From Aeromonas jandaei (GTDB lineage: Bacteria > Pseudomonadota > Gammaproteobacteria > Enterobacterales > Aeromonadaceae): DNA of 64,000 nt. The position numbers were made by a program, and so were the translations under genes. Location of the stretch: assembly GCF_037890695.1 (NCBI RefSeq), contig NZ_CP149571.1, positions 3,130,001-3,194,000 on the forward strand. Direction: 5' to 3'. The stretch's first letter is position 1; each line of letters opens with the position of its first letter. Of the stretch, positions 8,196-18,738 are shown in pieces. The notes below the pieces were generated by a model. The model was given only the letters and a program-made list of their open reading frames with translations, was not told where the DNA came from and made no database searches.

Positions 8196-9665
8196 TTATG
8201 CGAACAGATGGTGGCTGATGATAAACAGGCCACCAGAGAGCAGCATGGTCAGCGGCAGGGTCAGCACCCAGGCCATCAGGATGGTCTTGATGGTCTGGCT
8301 TTGCAGGCCTGACTTGTTGGCCACCATGGTACCCGCCACCGCAGAGGAGAGAATGTGGGTGGTCGATACCGGCATACCGGTCAGACTGGCAATACCGATG
8401 GAGCTGGCCGCCGTGATTTGGGCAGCAATGCCCTGGCTATAGGTCATACCGGTAGAACCGATCTTCTCACCAACGGTGTGCACGATACGACGCCAGCCCA
8501 CCATGGTGCCGCAACCCAGCGCCATCGCAATGGAGACGATCACCCAGGTCGGAGCGTATTCGGCAGTCGCAGTCAGATCCTTGCGCCATTTGGCCAGATC
8601 GGTCAGCTCCTTGGCCGGCAGAGAGAGTTTGGAAACCTTGCGTGCGGTGTCATCGATACAGAGCAGCAGACGACGCACTTCACGGCGATCGGTCAGGCTC
8701 ATCTCTTCATAGGTACGAACAGCACCAAGACGGGCGTCCAGAGTGTTCATTGCCTGCAGCACGCTGTCTGCTGAACAGTGAGTCATCAGCTCTTCTTGCA
8801 CAGCAGAAGCTGAGTTGAAGTTGATAACACCACTTACCGCATCCTGATTGCGCTTGTAGATTTCCATGATGCGCTGGTTGGCATCCTGGGTGCGGTCCAG
8901 ATCGTAAGAGCGGCTATTCATGTCCAGCGCGAAGTAGGCTGGCGCCATGCAGATCAGTACCAGCATAACCAGACCGATGCCCTTCTGGCCATCGTTGGAG
9001 CCGTGCACAAAGCTCACCCCCATCGCAGAAGCAACCAGCGTGAGGCGAGCCCAGAATGGCGGGTGCTTCTTGCCATCAACAAGTTGACGCTCTTCCGGGG
9101 TCTTGTGGATCTTGTTACTGGTCCAGATGCGTTTCATAACCAGCAGCAGCAGCGCTGCCACGATGAAACCGATGGTGGGAGAGATGATCAGGGAGAGCAT
9201 GATGTCGATCGCCTTGCTCACGTTGATCCCCTCGGTCACCGGCTTGTGACTGATCCAGGCATAGGCACCGCCTACCCCCAGAATGGAGCCGATCAAGGTA
9301 TGTGAGCTGGAGGCCGGGATCCCGAAAAACCAGGTACCCAGATTCCACACGATAGCGGAAAAGAGCAGCGAGAAGACCATGATCAACCCTTGGGTGGAGT
9401 CCATCCCAAGCAGCAGGTCGATGGGCAGCAGATGGACGATGGCATAAGCCACACCCAGACCGCCAAACATGACGCCGAAAAAGTTGAAGATCCCTGATGC
9501 CACAACCGCCAGGTGAGCGGGCATCGCTTTGGTGTAGATAACCGTTGCTACCGCGTTGGCGGTATCGTGAAAGCCATTGATAAATTCATAGGCAAGCACA
9601 AAAAAAACGGCCAATACCAAACCGATTGACCACCACAAACCCAAACCACTAAACATTTCAAACAT
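8196..9665 (-). CDS. pitA: Low-affinity inorganic phosphate transporter (Pit family)
   Basis: A 489-residue inner-membrane Pit-family carrier, which imports metal-phosphate with protons. The duplicated family signature is visible near the N-terminus (EFINGFHDTANAVATVIYTK) and in the second half (FVHGSNDGQKGIGLVMLVL). Many hydrophobic segments flank a hydrophilic central loop, about residues 265-370, with Arg/Asp-rich helices, as in E. coli PitA (499 residues). The frame is open to 9722; the ATG at 9665 (MFEMFSGLG) lines up best with PitA, but an ATG at 9656 is also possible and the ribosome binding site is weak. It stands alone between two terminators and lies between the inverted dcd copies. 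Confidence 0.92.
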   Translation of the reverse strand: MFEMFSGLGLWWSIGLVLAVFFVLAYEFINGFHDTANAVATVIYTKAMPAHLAVVASGIFNFFGVMFGGLGVAYAIVHLLPIDLLLGMDSTQGLIMVFSLLFSAIVWNLGTWFFGIPASSSHTLIGSILGVGGAYAWISHKPVTEGINVSKAIDIMLSLIISPTIGFIVAALLLLVMKRIWTSNKIHKTPEERQLVDGKKHPPFWARLTLVASAMGVSFVHGSNDGQKGIGLVMLVLICMAPAYFALDMNSRSYDLDRTQDANQRIMEIYKRNQDAVSGVINFNSASAVQEELMTHCSADSVLQAMNTLDARLGAVRTYEEMSLTDRREVRRLLLCIDDTARKVSKLSLPAKELTDLAKWRKDLTATAEYAPTWVIVSIAMALGCGTMVGWRRIVHTVGEKIGSTGMTYSQGIAAQITAASSIGIASLTGMPVSTTHILSSAVAGTMVANKSGLQSQTIKTILMAWVLTLPLTMLLSGGLFIISHHLFA

Positions 9666-10061
9666 AAAAAAAAGCCTGTTTATGAGTTGCGGCGGATTAT
9701 GCCAGATGGCGGCCAACACCATAGCTATCCGTGAAATATTTCAGCCATAAAAAAAAAGAGCTTTTTGGTAAAAAATATCTTACAGCCAGTAACCATGCGG
9801 CTTGCCAGAGATTAATTAAAGCGAGCAGTTGTTGCCAGCAAACAACAAAGTTGCTGACAATTAAGCCAACAAACGCCCATTTCAGCCCTCTCTTTCACCT
9901 CCATCAGGCATAAAAAAGCATAAAAATATCGTTTGCCAACCATTCTCATCCGACCAGCAAGGAGCCATCCGTATCTTCGCAGCACCAGCTCGCCTGCATC
10001 CTAGCCAAAAAAAGAGGAGCCACATTGTGCTCCTCTTTTCCAATCATGCCTGCAGGCTGCA
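9666..10061. other. pit upstream region and dcd terminator
   Basis: 396 bases. The left two-thirds is AT-rich and should contain the pit promoter; I do not find a convincing Pho box. At 10011-10038 AAAGAGGAGC and GCTCCTCTTT form the dcd terminator, reading on the minus strand into a T-run. No gene seen. Confidence 0.6.
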
Positions 10062-10643
10062 TCAATCCTGGTTGATACGGCTGGCGACAGCACCCTGCTG
10101 ACTCTTGTACTTGGCATTTTCCCGCTTGTTGTACGGACGGGCTGCGGTGCCTGAGAGCATCTCGAAGTTCAACGCGCCGATCTTCATCTTGGGACGCAAC
10201 GCCAGCGGCAATTTGCCGCCATTGTAGAACTCCAGCACGATACGGCCAGACCAGCCCGGATCGATACGGTGTGCCGTGACATGTACCATCAGACCGAGAC
10301 GGGCCAGCGAAGAGCGGCCATCGAGCCAGCCGACGATATCTGCCGGCAGAGTGACTGATTCATAGGTCACGGCCAACGCCAGCTGACCCGGGTGCAAATA
10401 GAAGGCTTCGCCATCCGGGATATGGATCTCATCGCTCATCACCCGATCGATGGCATCGGCCATCTCGCTGCTCGGGCCGCTCAGATCGATATAGGGAGCG
10501 GTATGATCGCGAAACACCCGAAACTCGTTACCCAGCAGCACATCGACGCTGACGCCACTGATCCGTTCTACACCGGGCCGTGGCTCAATGACGATCTTGC
10601 CCTCATCCAGATGGCGTTCGATATCGGTATCACACAGACGCAT
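10062..10643 (-). CDS. dcd: dCTP deaminase
   Basis: A 193-residue dCTP deaminase, converting dCTP to dUTP, the main source of dUMP for thymidylate in enteric bacteria. The protein begins [20 protein letters not shown] and contains [24 protein letters not shown], the trimer and active-site region with the conserved Arg, Ser and Glu context, and [24 protein letters not shown]. Length equals E. coli Dcd. The frame runs upstream to 10691, but the ATG at 10643 gives the family N-terminus. udk lies 63 bases upstream with a terminator between, as in E. coli udk-dcd. A near-identical 5' fragment sits at 7320 in the opposite orientation. Confidence 0.96.
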   Translation of the reverse strand: MRLCDTDIERHLDEGKIVIEPRPGVERISGVSVDVLLGNEFRVFRDHTAPYIDLSGPSSEMADAIDRVMSDEIHIPDGEAFYLHPGQLALAVTYESVTLPADIVGWLDGRSSLARLGLMVHVTAHRIDPGWSGRIVLEFYNGGKLPLALRPKMKIGALNFEMLSGTAARPYNKRENAKYKSQQGAVASRINQD

Positions 10644-10671
10644 TGGGCGACTCTCCTGACTACTTTGTGCT

Positions 10672-10698
10672 TTAAAAAAGCCGGGCATCACCCGGCTT
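10672..10698 (-). terminator. Terminator between udk and dcd
   Basis: On the minus strand AAGCCGGG, TGATG and CCCGGCTT are followed by TTTT. It would reduce read-through from udk into dcd. Confidence 0.75.
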
Positions 10699-10706
10699 GT
10701 TTCAAC

Positions 10707-11351
10707 TTAACCAATCAACATGTGGCGAATACGCGCCTTGAGCATGTCGATCGCGATACGGTTCTTGCCACCACGGGGCACAATCACATCGGCATACTGC
10801 TTGGAAGGCTCGATGAACTGCAGGAACATGGGGCGTACGGTCTTTTGATACTGCTTGAGCACGGAGTCCATGGTTCGGCCACGCTCCTGCACGTCACGCA
10901 CCAGTCGGCGCAACAGACAGATGTCCAGCGGGGTATCCATAAAGATAGAGGCATCCATCAGGTCGCGCAGACGGCTGTCGGTCAACAGCAGAATACCTTC
11001 CAGAATGATGACACGGCGCGGGGCGAACGGAGTCACCTCGCTCATCCGGGTGTGCTCGGTGTAGGAGTACTGGGGAATGTCTACCGCATCCCCTTTCAGC
11101 AATTGACTCAGGTGCTGAACCAGCAGGTCGTGATCCAGCGCATTGGGGTGGTCATAGTTGGTTTTTACCCGCTCTTCCATGGTCAGGTGGGTCTGATCAC
11201 GGTAGTAGCAATCTTCGGTGATCACACCAATCTGACCTGCACCCAGTTCTGCCACCAGCTCTTCATAAATGGTCTGGGCTATAAGACTTTTGCCAGACGC
11301 GGACGCGCCGGCAATACCGATGATCACACACGAATGTTGAGTATCAGACAT
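10707..11351 (-). CDS. udk: Uridine kinase
   Basis: A 214-residue uridine/cytidine kinase of pyrimidine salvage (nucleoside plus GTP or ATP to UMP or CMP). The P-loop [15 protein letters not shown] is at residues 13-27; [13 protein letters not shown] and [12 protein letters not shown] are the nucleoside-binding blocks, and [18 protein letters not shown] is the usual C-terminus. Length and start match E. coli Udk. It is preceded by mrp in the same direction, but a terminator separates them. Confidence 0.96.
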   Translation of the reverse strand: MSDTQHSCVIIGIAGASASGKSLIAQTIYEELVAELGAGQIGVITEDCYYRDQTHLTMEERVKTNYDHPNALDHDLLVQHLSQLLKGDAVDIPQYSYTEHTRMSEVTPFAPRRVIILEGILLLTDSRLRDLMDASIFMDTPLDICLLRRLVRDVQERGRTMDSVLKQYQKTVRPMFLQFIEPSKQYADVIVPRGGKNRIAIDMLKARIRHMLIG

Positions 11352-11406
11352 GACAAATACCTAAAAGAGAAGAGCAGTGGGGATTGTTTAAACCGATCCA
11401 TTATAT

Positions 11407-11433
11407 GAAAAAGGGTGGGCCATGCCCACCCTC
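11407..11433 (-). terminator. mrp intrinsic terminator
   Basis: On the minus strand GGGTGGGC and GCCCACCC form a tight hairpin followed by TTTTTC, 29 bases after the mrp stop. Confidence 0.8.
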
Positions 11434-11461
11434 AAATCCCCATCAGGTGACCGACAGCTGA

Positions 11462-12544
11462 TTATTCATCCAGCGCGACAGTATAAAGCGGGGTCGCAAT
11501 CGGTTTTGCGCTGAAAAAGAGTTCAGCTCCCACCCTGCGCGCCAGCTTCAAATAAGCCTGAGCCAGGCTTCCTTCCGGCGAACTGAAGACGGTCGGACAG
11601 CCATCATCCATGTGCTGGCGGATGTCGATGTGCAGCGGCAGCTGACCAAGCAGCGCCACTTGATACTGCTCAGCCATCTTCTGGCCGCCACCGGTACCGA
11701 ATAGCGGCTCATGGTGGCCACAGGCGCTGCAGACGTGGTAGCTCATGTTCTCGATGATGCCGAGCACCGGCACATTGACCTTGTGGAACATGGCGATCCC
11801 CTTGCGGGCATCGGCCAGCGCCACATCCTGCGGGGTGGTGACGATCACCGCCGCCGAGGTGGGTACCTGCTGGGCCATGGTGAGCTGGATATCGCCAGTG
11901 CCCGGCGGCATGTCGACCACCAGATAATCCACCTCGCCCCAGCGGGTCTCATGGAGGATCTGCGCCAGCGCCTTGCTCGCCATCGGGCCGCGCCAGATGG
12001 TGGCATCCTGCTCGGAGACCAGATAGCCGATGCTGTTGCTCTTGAGGCCACAGGCCATCACCGGCTCCATCAACTTGCCGTCATGACTGACCGGGCGCTC
12101 CTTGAGGGTGCCCATCATGGTAGGGATGGAGGGGCCATAGATATCGGCATCGAGAATGGCGACCCGCGCCCCCTCCTTTTTCAGGGCCAGCGCCAGGTTG
12201 ACCGCGGTGGTGGACTTACCCACCCCGCCCTTGCCGGAAGCAACCACGATGATGTTGCGGATCCCCTGCACTGCGTTGAGCCCCTGCGCCCGCGGCATGC
12301 TGGCCACATCGATCTCCAATGCCCAATCGATGCAGGAGGCGCCGGTGGCTGCGCGCAATCTGGCGTCGAACTCCTCCTTGAGGGTATCGAGCAGCGACAG
12401 CGCGGCAAAGGGCAGCACCAGGCGGATAGAGAGACTTTGATCCTTGCTGATGACGTCGCGCACAAATCCGGCACCGACCAGATCCTTGCTCCAGCCTGCC
12501 GGCTTAAATTCGGCGAGGATCTGTTTTACTGAATCAATCACCAT
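11462..12544 (-). CDS. mrp: Iron-sulfur cluster carrier protein ApbC/Mrp
   Basis: A 360-residue Mrp/NBP35 P-loop ATPase that carries 4Fe-4S clusters to target proteins. The N-terminal MIP18-like domain spans about residues 1-95; the ATPase domain starts with the deviant Walker A GKGGVGKSTTAVNLAL near residue 110. The cluster-binding CxxC is in SYHVCSACGHHEPLFG. Length is close to E. coli Mrp (369). It lies divergent from metG across 186 bases, the same pairing as in E. coli. Start ATG at 12544 is preceded by AGGAG. Confidence 0.95.
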   Translation of the reverse strand: MVIDSVKQILAEFKPAGWSKDLVGAGFVRDVISKDQSLSIRLVLPFAALSLLDTLKEEFDARLRAATGASCIDWALEIDVASMPRAQGLNAVQGIRNIIVVASGKGGVGKSTTAVNLALALKKEGARVAILDADIYGPSIPTMMGTLKERPVSHDGKLMEPVMACGLKSNSIGYLVSEQDATIWRGPMASKALAQILHETRWGEVDYLVVDMPPGTGDIQLTMAQQVPTSAAVIVTTPQDVALADARKGIAMFHKVNVPVLGIIENMSYHVCSACGHHEPLFGTGGGQKMAEQYQVALLGQLPLHIDIRQHMDDGCPTVFSSPEGSLAQAYLKLARRVGAELFFSAKPIATPLYTVALDE

Positions 12545-12730
12545 TAACTCCTCATTATGTTGTCATTATCTTGAGGTGAACGGTTACCGCACACAAATCA
12601 GTGGCTTGCCTGCGGTGCTGATGGTGTATCCGGCCAAGCCCGGCACAGCCACAACCCTAGGCAGGCTACCCCCAATTCGGGTAACATGCACGGCACTCTA
12701 TCATCCCAACAAGCACATCAAGAACGTAAT

Positions 12731-14764
12731 ATGGCAACTGATCCTCGTAAAATGCTGGTAACCTGCGCCCTCCCCTATGCCAATGGCTCCATTCACCTTG
12801 GCCACATGCTGGAACATATCCAGGCCGATATCTGGGTTCGTTATCAGCGAATGCGCGGTCATCAGGTGCACTTTATCTGTGCCGATGATGCCCACGGCAC
12901 CCCGATCATGCTCAAGGCACAGCAGATGGGGATCACCCCGGAAGAGATGATCGCTGCGGTCTCCAAGGAGCACCAGGCCGACTTCGCCGGGTTCAACATC
13001 AGCTTTGACAACTATCACTCCACCCACAGCGACGAGAACCGCGAGCTGGCGGAGTTGATCTACGGCCGCCTGAAAAATGGTGGCTTTATCAAGAGCCGCA
13101 CCATCTCCCAGCTGTTCGATCCGGAAAAATCGATGTTCCTGCCGGACCGTTTCGTCAAGGGAACCTGCCCCAAGTGCAAGTCTCCGGAGCAGTATGGCGA
13201 CAACTGTGACAGCTGCGGCGCCACCTACAGCCCGACTGAGCTTATCGATCCGAAATCTGCCGTCTCCGGTGCCACTCCGGTGATGAAGGACTCCGAGCAC
13301 TTCTTCTTCGATTTGCCGCAGTTTGAAAAATGGCTGGCAGAGTGGGTACGTGGCTCCGGCGCCATTCAGGAAGAGATGGCCAACAAGATGCAGGAGTGGT
13401 TCGAAAGCGGCCTGCAGCAGTGGGACATCACCCGTGACGCCCCCTACTTCGGGTTCGAAATCCCCGGCGCCCCGGGCAAGTACTTCTACGTCTGGCTGGA
13501 TGCACCCATCGGTTACATGGCGTCGTTCAAGAACCTGTGCAACAAGCGTGGCGACATCGACTTTGACAGCTACTGGAAAGCGGACTCCGACGCCGAGCTC
13601 TATCACTTCATCGGCAAGGACATCGCCTACTTCCACTGTCTGTTCTGGCCGTCCATGCTGGAAGGTGCCAACTTCCGCAAGCCGACCAAGGTCAACGTGC
13701 ACGGTTATGTGACCGTCAACGGCGCCAAGATGTCCAAGTCCAAGGGCACCTTCATCAAGGCATCTACCTACCTGAACCACCTGGATCCGGAGTGCCTGCG
13801 TTACTACTACGCCGCCAAGCTCAACAGCCGCATCGACGATCTGGATCTGAACCTCGAAGATTTCGTGCAGCGCGTCAACGCTGACGTGGTCAACAAGCTG
13901 GTTAACCTCGCCTCCCGCAACGCCGGCTTTATCGCCAAGCGTTTTGGCGGCAAGCTGGCGGCAACCTGCGCCGAACCCGAGCTCTACGCCGAGTTTGCCA
14001 ATGCCCGTACCGCCATTGCCGAAGCGTATGAGAGCCGCGAGTTCAGCCGCGCCATCCGTGAAATCATGGCGCTGGCCGACAAGGCCAACCGCTACGTGGA
14101 TGACAAGGCTCCCTGGGTTATCGCCAAGCAGGAAGGCGCTGACGCCGAGCTGCAAGCCGTTTGCTCCGTCGGTATCAACCTGTTCCGCGTGCTGATGGCC
14201 TACCTCAAGCCCGTCATGCCGCTCCTGGCCGAACGTGCCGAAGCCTTCCTGGCCGAAACCCTCAGCTGGGATGGCATCGAAATGCCGCTGGTCGACCATA
14301 CCGTTGCGCCGTTCAAGGCCCTCTTCTCCCGCATCGAGCCGGCGAAGATTGAAGCCATGATCGACGCATCCAAGGAAGACCTGGCCAAAGAGCAGGCACC
14401 GAAAGTGAGCGGCCCGCTGGCTGATGACCCCATCAGCGAAACCATCACCTATGACGACTTTGCCAAGATTGACCTGCGCGTAGCGCTGATCAAGAAGGCC
14501 GAAGCGGTACCGGAAGCCGAGAAGCTGCTCAAGCTGCAACTGGATATCGGCGGCGAAACCCGTCAGGTGTTTGCCGGTATCAAGTCCGCCTATAACCCGG
14601 AAGATCTGGAAGGCAAGCTGACCGTGATGGTGGCCAACCTGGCACCACGCAAGATGCGTTTCGGCATGTCCGAAGGCATGGTGCTGGCTGCAGGCCCGGG
14701 CGGCAAGGATCTCTGGATCCTGGAGCCGCAGGAAGGCGCCCAGCCGGGTATGCGCGTCAAGTAA
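12731..14764 (+). CDS. metG: Methionyl-tRNA synthetase
   Basis: A 677-residue methionyl-tRNA synthetase, identical in length to E. coli MetG. The class I HIGH motif appears as HLGH in [15 protein letters not shown] near the N-terminus, and KMSKS as [12 protein letters not shown] near residue 335. The zinc knuckle is in [20 protein letters not shown]. The last about 110 residues ([16 protein letters not shown] to the end) form the EMAP-like dimerisation and tRNA-binding domain. The frame is open to 12686, but ATG at 12731 starts just before the conserved [13 protein letters not shown]. It diverges from mrp and ends at a strong bidirectional terminator. Confidence 0.98.
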   Translation: MATDPRKMLVTCALPYANGSIHLGHMLEHIQADIWVRYQRMRGHQVHFICADDAHGTPIMLKAQQMGITPEEMIAAVSKEHQADFAGFNISFDNYHSTHSDENRELAELIYGRLKNGGFIKSRTISQLFDPEKSMFLPDRFVKGTCPKCKSPEQYGDNCDSCGATYSPTELIDPKSAVSGATPVMKDSEHFFFDLPQFEKWLAEWVRGSGAIQEEMANKMQEWFESGLQQWDITRDAPYFGFEIPGAPGKYFYVWLDAPIGYMASFKNLCNKRGDIDFDSYWKADSDAELYHFIGKDIAYFHCLFWPSMLEGANFRKPTKVNVHGYVTVNGAKMSKSKGTFIKASTYLNHLDPECLRYYYAAKLNSRIDDLDLNLEDFVQRVNADVVNKLVNLASRNAGFIAKRFGGKLAATCAEPELYAEFANARTAIAEAYESREFSRAIREIMALADKANRYVDDKAPWVIAKQEGADAELQAVCSVGINLFRVLMAYLKPVMPLLAERAEAFLAETLSWDGIEMPLVDHTVAPFKALFSRIEPAKIEAMIDASKEDLAKEQAPKVSGPLADDPISETITYDDFAKIDLRVALIKKAEAVPEAEKLLKLQLDIGGETRQVFAGIKSAYNPEDLEGKLTVMVANLAPRKMRFGMSEGMVLAAGPGGKDLWILEPQEGAQPGMRVK

Positions 14765-14778
14765 GCACATCAACCCGA

Positions 14779-14808
14779 TAAAAAAGAGGCCTGCGGGCCT
14801 CTTTTTTT
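14779..14808. terminator. Bidirectional terminator, metG / CHAD gene
   Basis: AAAAAGAGGCC and GGCCTCTTTTTTT around a TGCG loop, with A- and T-runs on both sides. It serves metG from the left; it lies about 65 bases past the CHAD gene stop from the right. Confidence 0.85.
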
Positions 14809-14873
14809 GTCTCTGCACTCTTTTCGTCTCTGCAACTCTGCGGATTACTCCCGTTGAGCATCCGGCAAGATGG

Positions 14874-15632
14874 TTAGAGCGGGCTATCCAGCATCGCCAC
14901 CTTGAGCCCCACCAGTTCTGCCTGCTGGCAATCGAGGCGGCGCAATCGCGTCACTGTCTTGCGCTTGAGTTTGCGCCTCACCCTGCGCTGCCGTTGGTTT
15001 CCTTTCAGTGCGCGCCGCCACTGCCGCCAATCCTGCAACTGCCCGAGCCGCTCCTGCCAATGACTAAAGGCGCTGATCCACTGTGCCTCACCCGCCCCCA
15101 GCTCCAGCAGTAACTCTGCGCCATAACGAGCCTGTTTTATCTCCAGCCGCAGATGATGCCAGCGGCGCAGCTGCTGGCGATGGGAGACATTGCCAGCCGG
15201 GTGCTCATCAAGTCGGCTCAATGCCCCATCGAGGCGACGGGCAAGGTGGCGCCGGTAGTGACGAGCCAGCCCCGAGGTATCGCGAATTTGCTCCAATGCA
15301 TCCAGCCAGCTGGCAAGCAGGCCCGAAAAAAGGGGAACCGTCACCCTGGGCAAGACGATTGTGGATGACGCGCCAAAGCGCGCGGCGTAAACCTGTGCAT
15401 CGCGCAGAGCCGAGAGTCGGCCAATGGCCCGCTGCAGCCGTCGTTCCAGTTTTGGATGACAAAGAACGGGTCGCCACAATGCGAGCAGCGCCTGCATGCG
15501 GCGCGCAGCAATGCGGTAACCATGGACATGGGTTTCGCTCGCTTCACGGCGCACCGCGCGAGCAGCATGGCGGTAGCTGGCAACCAGCACCCGGGCCTGC
15601 GCCAGCAAGGGATCACGCGTATCGGCAGTCAT
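14874..15632 (-). CDS. CHAD domain protein
   Basis: A 252-residue protein made almost wholly of a CHAD domain, an alpha-helical, His- and Arg/Lys-rich fold that binds inorganic polyphosphate (family knowledge). Visible are the conserved basic helices VHGYRIAARRMQALLALW, LSALRDAQV and HHLRLEIKQARYGAEL, and a very basic C-terminus (NQRQRRVRRKLKRKTVTRLRR). No CYTH domain is fused, unlike many CHAD proteins. The neighbour acyP is 15 bases upstream in the same direction, so they may share a transcript. The cellular role is unknown. Confidence 0.85.
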   Translation of the reverse strand: MTADTRDPLLAQARVLVASYRHAARAVRREASETHVHGYRIAARRMQALLALWRPVLCHPKLERRLQRAIGRLSALRDAQVYAARFGASSTIVLPRVTVPLFSGLLASWLDALEQIRDTSGLARHYRRHLARRLDGALSRLDEHPAGNVSHRQQLRRWHHLRLEIKQARYGAELLLELGAGEAQWISAFSHWQERLGQLQDWRQWRRALKGNQRQRRVRRKLKRKTVTRLRRLDCQQAELVGLKVAMLDSPL

Positions 15633-15647
15633 GATGTTCCCGGCAGA

Positions 15648-15920
15648 TCAGTTGGTATGAAAGCCCTGGCCGCTCGGCGGCAGCGCCTCTTCATACTCCA
15701 TCCGGGTCACCCGGGCGGTGCGCGGGCCATGTTCCAGCCAGCCCAGCATCATCTGTACCCCCTGCGTCGGCCCGCTGATGAGGATTTCCACCGACCCATC
15801 CTCCAGGTTGTAGGCATGGCCGCGCAGCCCCAGCTGCAAGGCACGCTCGCAGGTGAAGTAGCGAAATCCGACCCCTTGTACCTGCCCCCACACCCGAATG
15901 ACAAACGATTGCTCTCCCAT
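15648..15920 (-). CDS. acyP: Acylphosphatase
   Basis: A 90-residue acylphosphatase, which hydrolyses carboxyl-phosphate bonds such as in acetyl phosphate. The active-site Arg is in VWGQVQGVGFRYFT and the catalytic Asn in HAYNLEDGSVEI, both intact; YEEALPPSGQGFHTN is the usual C-terminal strand. Full family length. It diverges from the chemoreceptor at 16004 across 83 bases and precedes the CHAD gene in the same direction. Confidence 0.94.
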   Translation of the reverse strand: MGEQSFVIRVWGQVQGVGFRYFTCERALQLGLRGHAYNLEDGSVEILISGPTQGVQMMLGWLEHGPRTARVTRMEYEEALPPSGQGFHTN

Positions 15921-16003
15921 TTCTCACACCTTCTGCTTAAGAAAAAAATTCCCGAGACGATAATGAGCGCGACACTCCCTCTTCTGCAGGATGCAGCTCC
16001 ATT

Positions 16004-17434
16004 ATGAAAGAAGTTAAATTCCGCTGGGTTGACCGCTATCTCATTCACCTCACCATCAGTGAAAAATTCCACATCGCCTTCTGGCTTCCCCTGCTGATCA
16101 TCGCCTTTCTCAGCTGGTATCTGCTGGCAAACAACCACGATCAGGAGATAAAACTCAAGGTTGAGCAGTTGCAGCAGCGGGTCGAGACCACGGCGCAACT
16201 GGTCAGCCAGCAGCCAACGCTCACTCTGCCAGCCGATCTGCGCATCCAGCCACAAGGGGTGAGCGGGCTCGAACAGCAGGGCGATCGCTACCGCTTCACC
16301 GCACCAGCGGGTCAGGCTGGCTATGTGACCGGCGAGCTCGACACCAGTACCTCCTCAATGTGGGATGATCAGGGCACCACGCTCACTATGATTGGCGCGC
16401 TGGCTGCCCTGATGGCACTGGTGATCCACTACATGATGACCTTTGTATCCGGTGCCCTGTACTCCACCAACAAGGCGCTGCAAACCGTGGCCGACGGCGA
16501 TCTCACCTTCCGCCTCAACTTCTTCCCGGTACGCGACGAGTTCTCTACCCTGGCGGGCAGCATCGACCGCTTTACCGACCGCCAGCATCAGATCGTCAAG
16601 CTGGTCGAAGAGTCCGCCGAAGCGCTGACCATGGCCGCCGACGAGTTTCGCGACCACGCCAGTGAAGGCGAAAACATGGCGAGCGCCCAGCGCCAGCACA
16701 TGGATTCGCTGGCCACCGCCATGGAACAGATGTCAGCCGCCATTCGCGAAGTGGCGCGCAATGCCAACGACACCCTGCAGCAGACCCGTCAATCGAGCGA
16801 AGAGGCGGCCAATGGCGCCAACCGGGTGGCCCGTACCATAGAGGCGATCCGCACTCTGGCCGACGAGATTGGCAACGCCTCCGGCGCAGTCGAGCGTCTG
16901 ACCCACAATGCCAACCGCATCAACGAGGTGGTCAGCGTCATCAACGCCATCTCCCAGCAAACCAACCTCTTGGCCCTTAACGCCGCCATCGAAGCGGCCC
17001 GCGCCGGTGAGCAGGGACGCGGCTTTGCAGTAGTGGCCGACGAAGTGCGTACCCTCGCCAGCCGCACCCAGCAGGCAACGGTCGAGATCCAGAAGATGAT
17101 CGAAGAGCTGCAAGCCGGCACCGGCGCCCTTAACGACATCATGGAGAAAACCGTGGGTCGCGCGGCCAGCAGCCAGCAACTCATCAGCGAGGTGGGGCTC
17201 GATATCGAGAAGCTGAGCAATCACAGCGATGCGGTACTGGAGATGAGCACCCAGATCGCCACTTCCAGCGAAGAGCAGAGCTCGGTGGCCGCCGAGATCA
17301 CCCACAATCTGGATCAGGTACGCCATGAAGCAGCGCAGGTGGAGGAGTCTGCCAGCGCCTCGGTGGCTGGCACGCAGGGGCTGAAAGCCACCGCCAGCGA
17401 GCTGGCCCGGGCACTCAAGGGGATCAGGATCTGA
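16004..17434 (+). CDS. Methyl-accepting chemotaxis protein
   Basis: A 476-residue chemoreceptor. One transmembrane segment lies at about residues 22-44 ([19 protein letters not shown]) and a second at about 127-148 ([17 protein letters not shown]). The sensory region between them is only about 80 residues, too small for a standard four-helix or Cache domain, so the ligand is unclear. A HAMP-like linker ([12 protein letters not shown]) follows, then the signalling domain with the hairpin tip [20 protein letters not shown] around residues 320-340 and flanking methylation helices. No C-terminal pentapeptide for CheR/CheB tethering is present. It stands alone, divergent from acyP. Confidence 0.93.
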   Translation: MKEVKFRWVDRYLIHLTISEKFHIAFWLPLLIIAFLSWYLLANNHDQEIKLKVEQLQQRVETTAQLVSQQPTLTLPADLRIQPQGVSGLEQQGDRYRFTAPAGQAGYVTGELDTSTSSMWDDQGTTLTMIGALAALMALVIHYMMTFVSGALYSTNKALQTVADGDLTFRLNFFPVRDEFSTLAGSIDRFTDRQHQIVKLVEESAEALTMAADEFRDHASEGENMASAQRQHMDSLATAMEQMSAAIREVARNANDTLQQTRQSSEEAANGANRVARTIEAIRTLADEIGNASGAVERLTHNANRINEVVSVINAISQQTNLLALNAAIEAARAGEQGRGFAVVADEVRTLASRTQQATVEIQKMIEELQAGTGALNDIMEKTVGRAASSQQLISEVGLDIEKLSNHSDAVLEMSTQIATSSEEQSSVAAEITHNLDQVRHEAAQVEESASASVAGTQGLKATASELARALKGIRI

Positions 17435-17494
17435 TCTGTCAGTCACATCCGGTTCGGGCACGCTGATGCACCGGGCCGTTTGAGTTTTACCTGC

Positions 17495-17527
17495 GGGCCA
17501 CATAGAATGTGGCCCCTTTTCTTTTGA
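17495..17527 (+). terminator. Chemoreceptor gene terminator
   Basis: GGGCCACAT at 17495-17503 pairs with ATGTGGCCC at 17507-17515, followed by CTTTTCTTTTG. It ends just before the rlmI start region, so rlmI needs its own promoter or read-through. Confidence 0.75.
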
Positions 17528-17544
17528 CCATCTGGCAAACATCC

Positions 17545-18738
17545 ATGAGCGCTTCCATCTATCTCGTCAAAGGCCGCGAAAAATCCCTGCTGCGTCGCCA
17601 CCCCTGGATCTTCTCCAAGGGGATCGAGCGGGTTCAGGGCAACCCCATTGACGGCGATACCGTCGAGATCCTTACCCATGACGGCAAATGGCTTGCTCGT
17701 GGCGCCTGGTCGGGCAGCTCCCAGATCCGTGCCCGGGTCTGGACCTTCGACAAGGATGAGACAGTCGATCTCGACTTCTTTATCCGTCGTCTCAAATACG
17801 CACAAGAGTCCCGCGACGGGCTCATCAAGCGTCAGGGCCTCACCGGTTATCGCCTCTGCGCCGCCGAATCCGACGGTCTGCCGGGTCTGACCATCGATCG
17901 TTACGCCGATTTTCTGGTGTGCCAAATTCTCTCTGCCGGTGCCGAGTTCCAGCGCGAGCTGATAACGCAAGCACTGCGTACCCTCTACCCAGAGTGCAGC
18001 ATCTATGAGCGCTCCGATGTGGCAGTGCGCAAGAAGGAAGGGCTGAAAGAGCGCACCGGCGTCATCTATGGCGAAACCCCGAACGAGCCCGTGGTCATCG
18101 AGGAGAATGGCGGCGTCAAGATACTGGTGGATATTCGCAACGGTCACAAAACCGGTTTCTATCTGGATCAGCGAGATAACCGTCAGGCTGCCGCCAAGTA
18201 CACCGAAGGCAAGCGGGTGCTCAACTGCTTCTGCTACACCGGTGGGTTTGGCGTCTATGCCCTCAAGGGCGGCGCCAAGGAAGTGGTCAACGTCGATCTC
18301 TCCCAGAATGCACTGGATATCGCCCGTCAGAACGCCGAGCTGAACGGGCTGGATACCAGCAACACCCAGTTTGTCCGTCACGACGTGTTCAAGTTGCTGC
18401 GGGAATATCGCGAGAAGGGCGAGAAGTTCGACGTCATCGTACTGGATCCGCCCAAGTTCGCCGAGAGCAAGGCGCAGCTGCTGGGTGCCTGCCGCGGCTA
18501 CAAGGATATCAACATGCTGGCGTTCCAGCTGCTGGCACCGGGTGGCGTGCTCTTGACCTACTCCTGCTCCGGCCTGATGGAGCAGAGCCTGTTCCAGAAG
18601 ATCGTTGCCGATGCGGCGCTCGATGCCGGTCGCGATGCCCAGATCCTGGAGCTGCTCTCCCAGGCCTCCGATCACCCCATCGGTACTGCCTATCCGGAAG
18701 GCTTCTACCTCAAGGGTCTGGTGGTACGCGCCCGCTGA
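17545..18738 (+). CDS. rlmI: 23S rRNA m5C1962 methyltransferase RlmI
   Basis: A 397-residue SAM-dependent rRNA cytosine methyltransferase, matching E. coli RlmI in length. The N-terminal PUA domain ([20 protein letters not shown]) leads into an EEHEE linker region and a Rossmann methyltransferase domain with [18 protein letters not shown] as SAM-binding motif [15 protein letters not shown] as motif IV, and the catalytic Cys in [11 protein letters not shown]. The frame opens at 17509, but ATG at 17545 gives the family N-terminus [10 protein letters not shown]. Confidence 0.95.
   Translation: MSASIYLVKGREKSLLRRHPWIFSKGIERVQGNPIDGDTVEILTHDGKWLARGAWSGSSQIRARVWTFDKDETVDLDFFIRRLKYAQESRDGLIKRQGLTGYRLCAAESDGLPGLTIDRYADFLVCQILSAGAEFQRELITQALRTLYPECSIYERSDVAVRKKEGLKERTGVIYGETPNEPVVIEENGGVKILVDIRNGHKTGFYLDQRDNRQAAAKYTEGKRVLNCFCYTGGFGVYALKGGAKEVVNVDLSQNALDIARQNAELNGLDTSNTQFVRHDVFKLLREYREKGEKFDVIVLDPPKFAESKAQLLGACRGYKDINMLAFQLLAPGGVLLTYSCSGLMEQSLFQKIVADAALDAGRDAQILELLSQASDHPIGTAYPEGFYLKGLVVRAR

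Noticed and set aside
9731..9913. 60-codon plus-strand frame upstream of pit
   Set aside because: No homology recognised, weak start context, and it lies in the pit promoter region.
12701..14818. 705-codon minus-strand frame opposite metG
   Set aside because: metG is unambiguous on the plus strand with HIGH and KMSKS motifs; the opposite frame is a GC-skew artefact.
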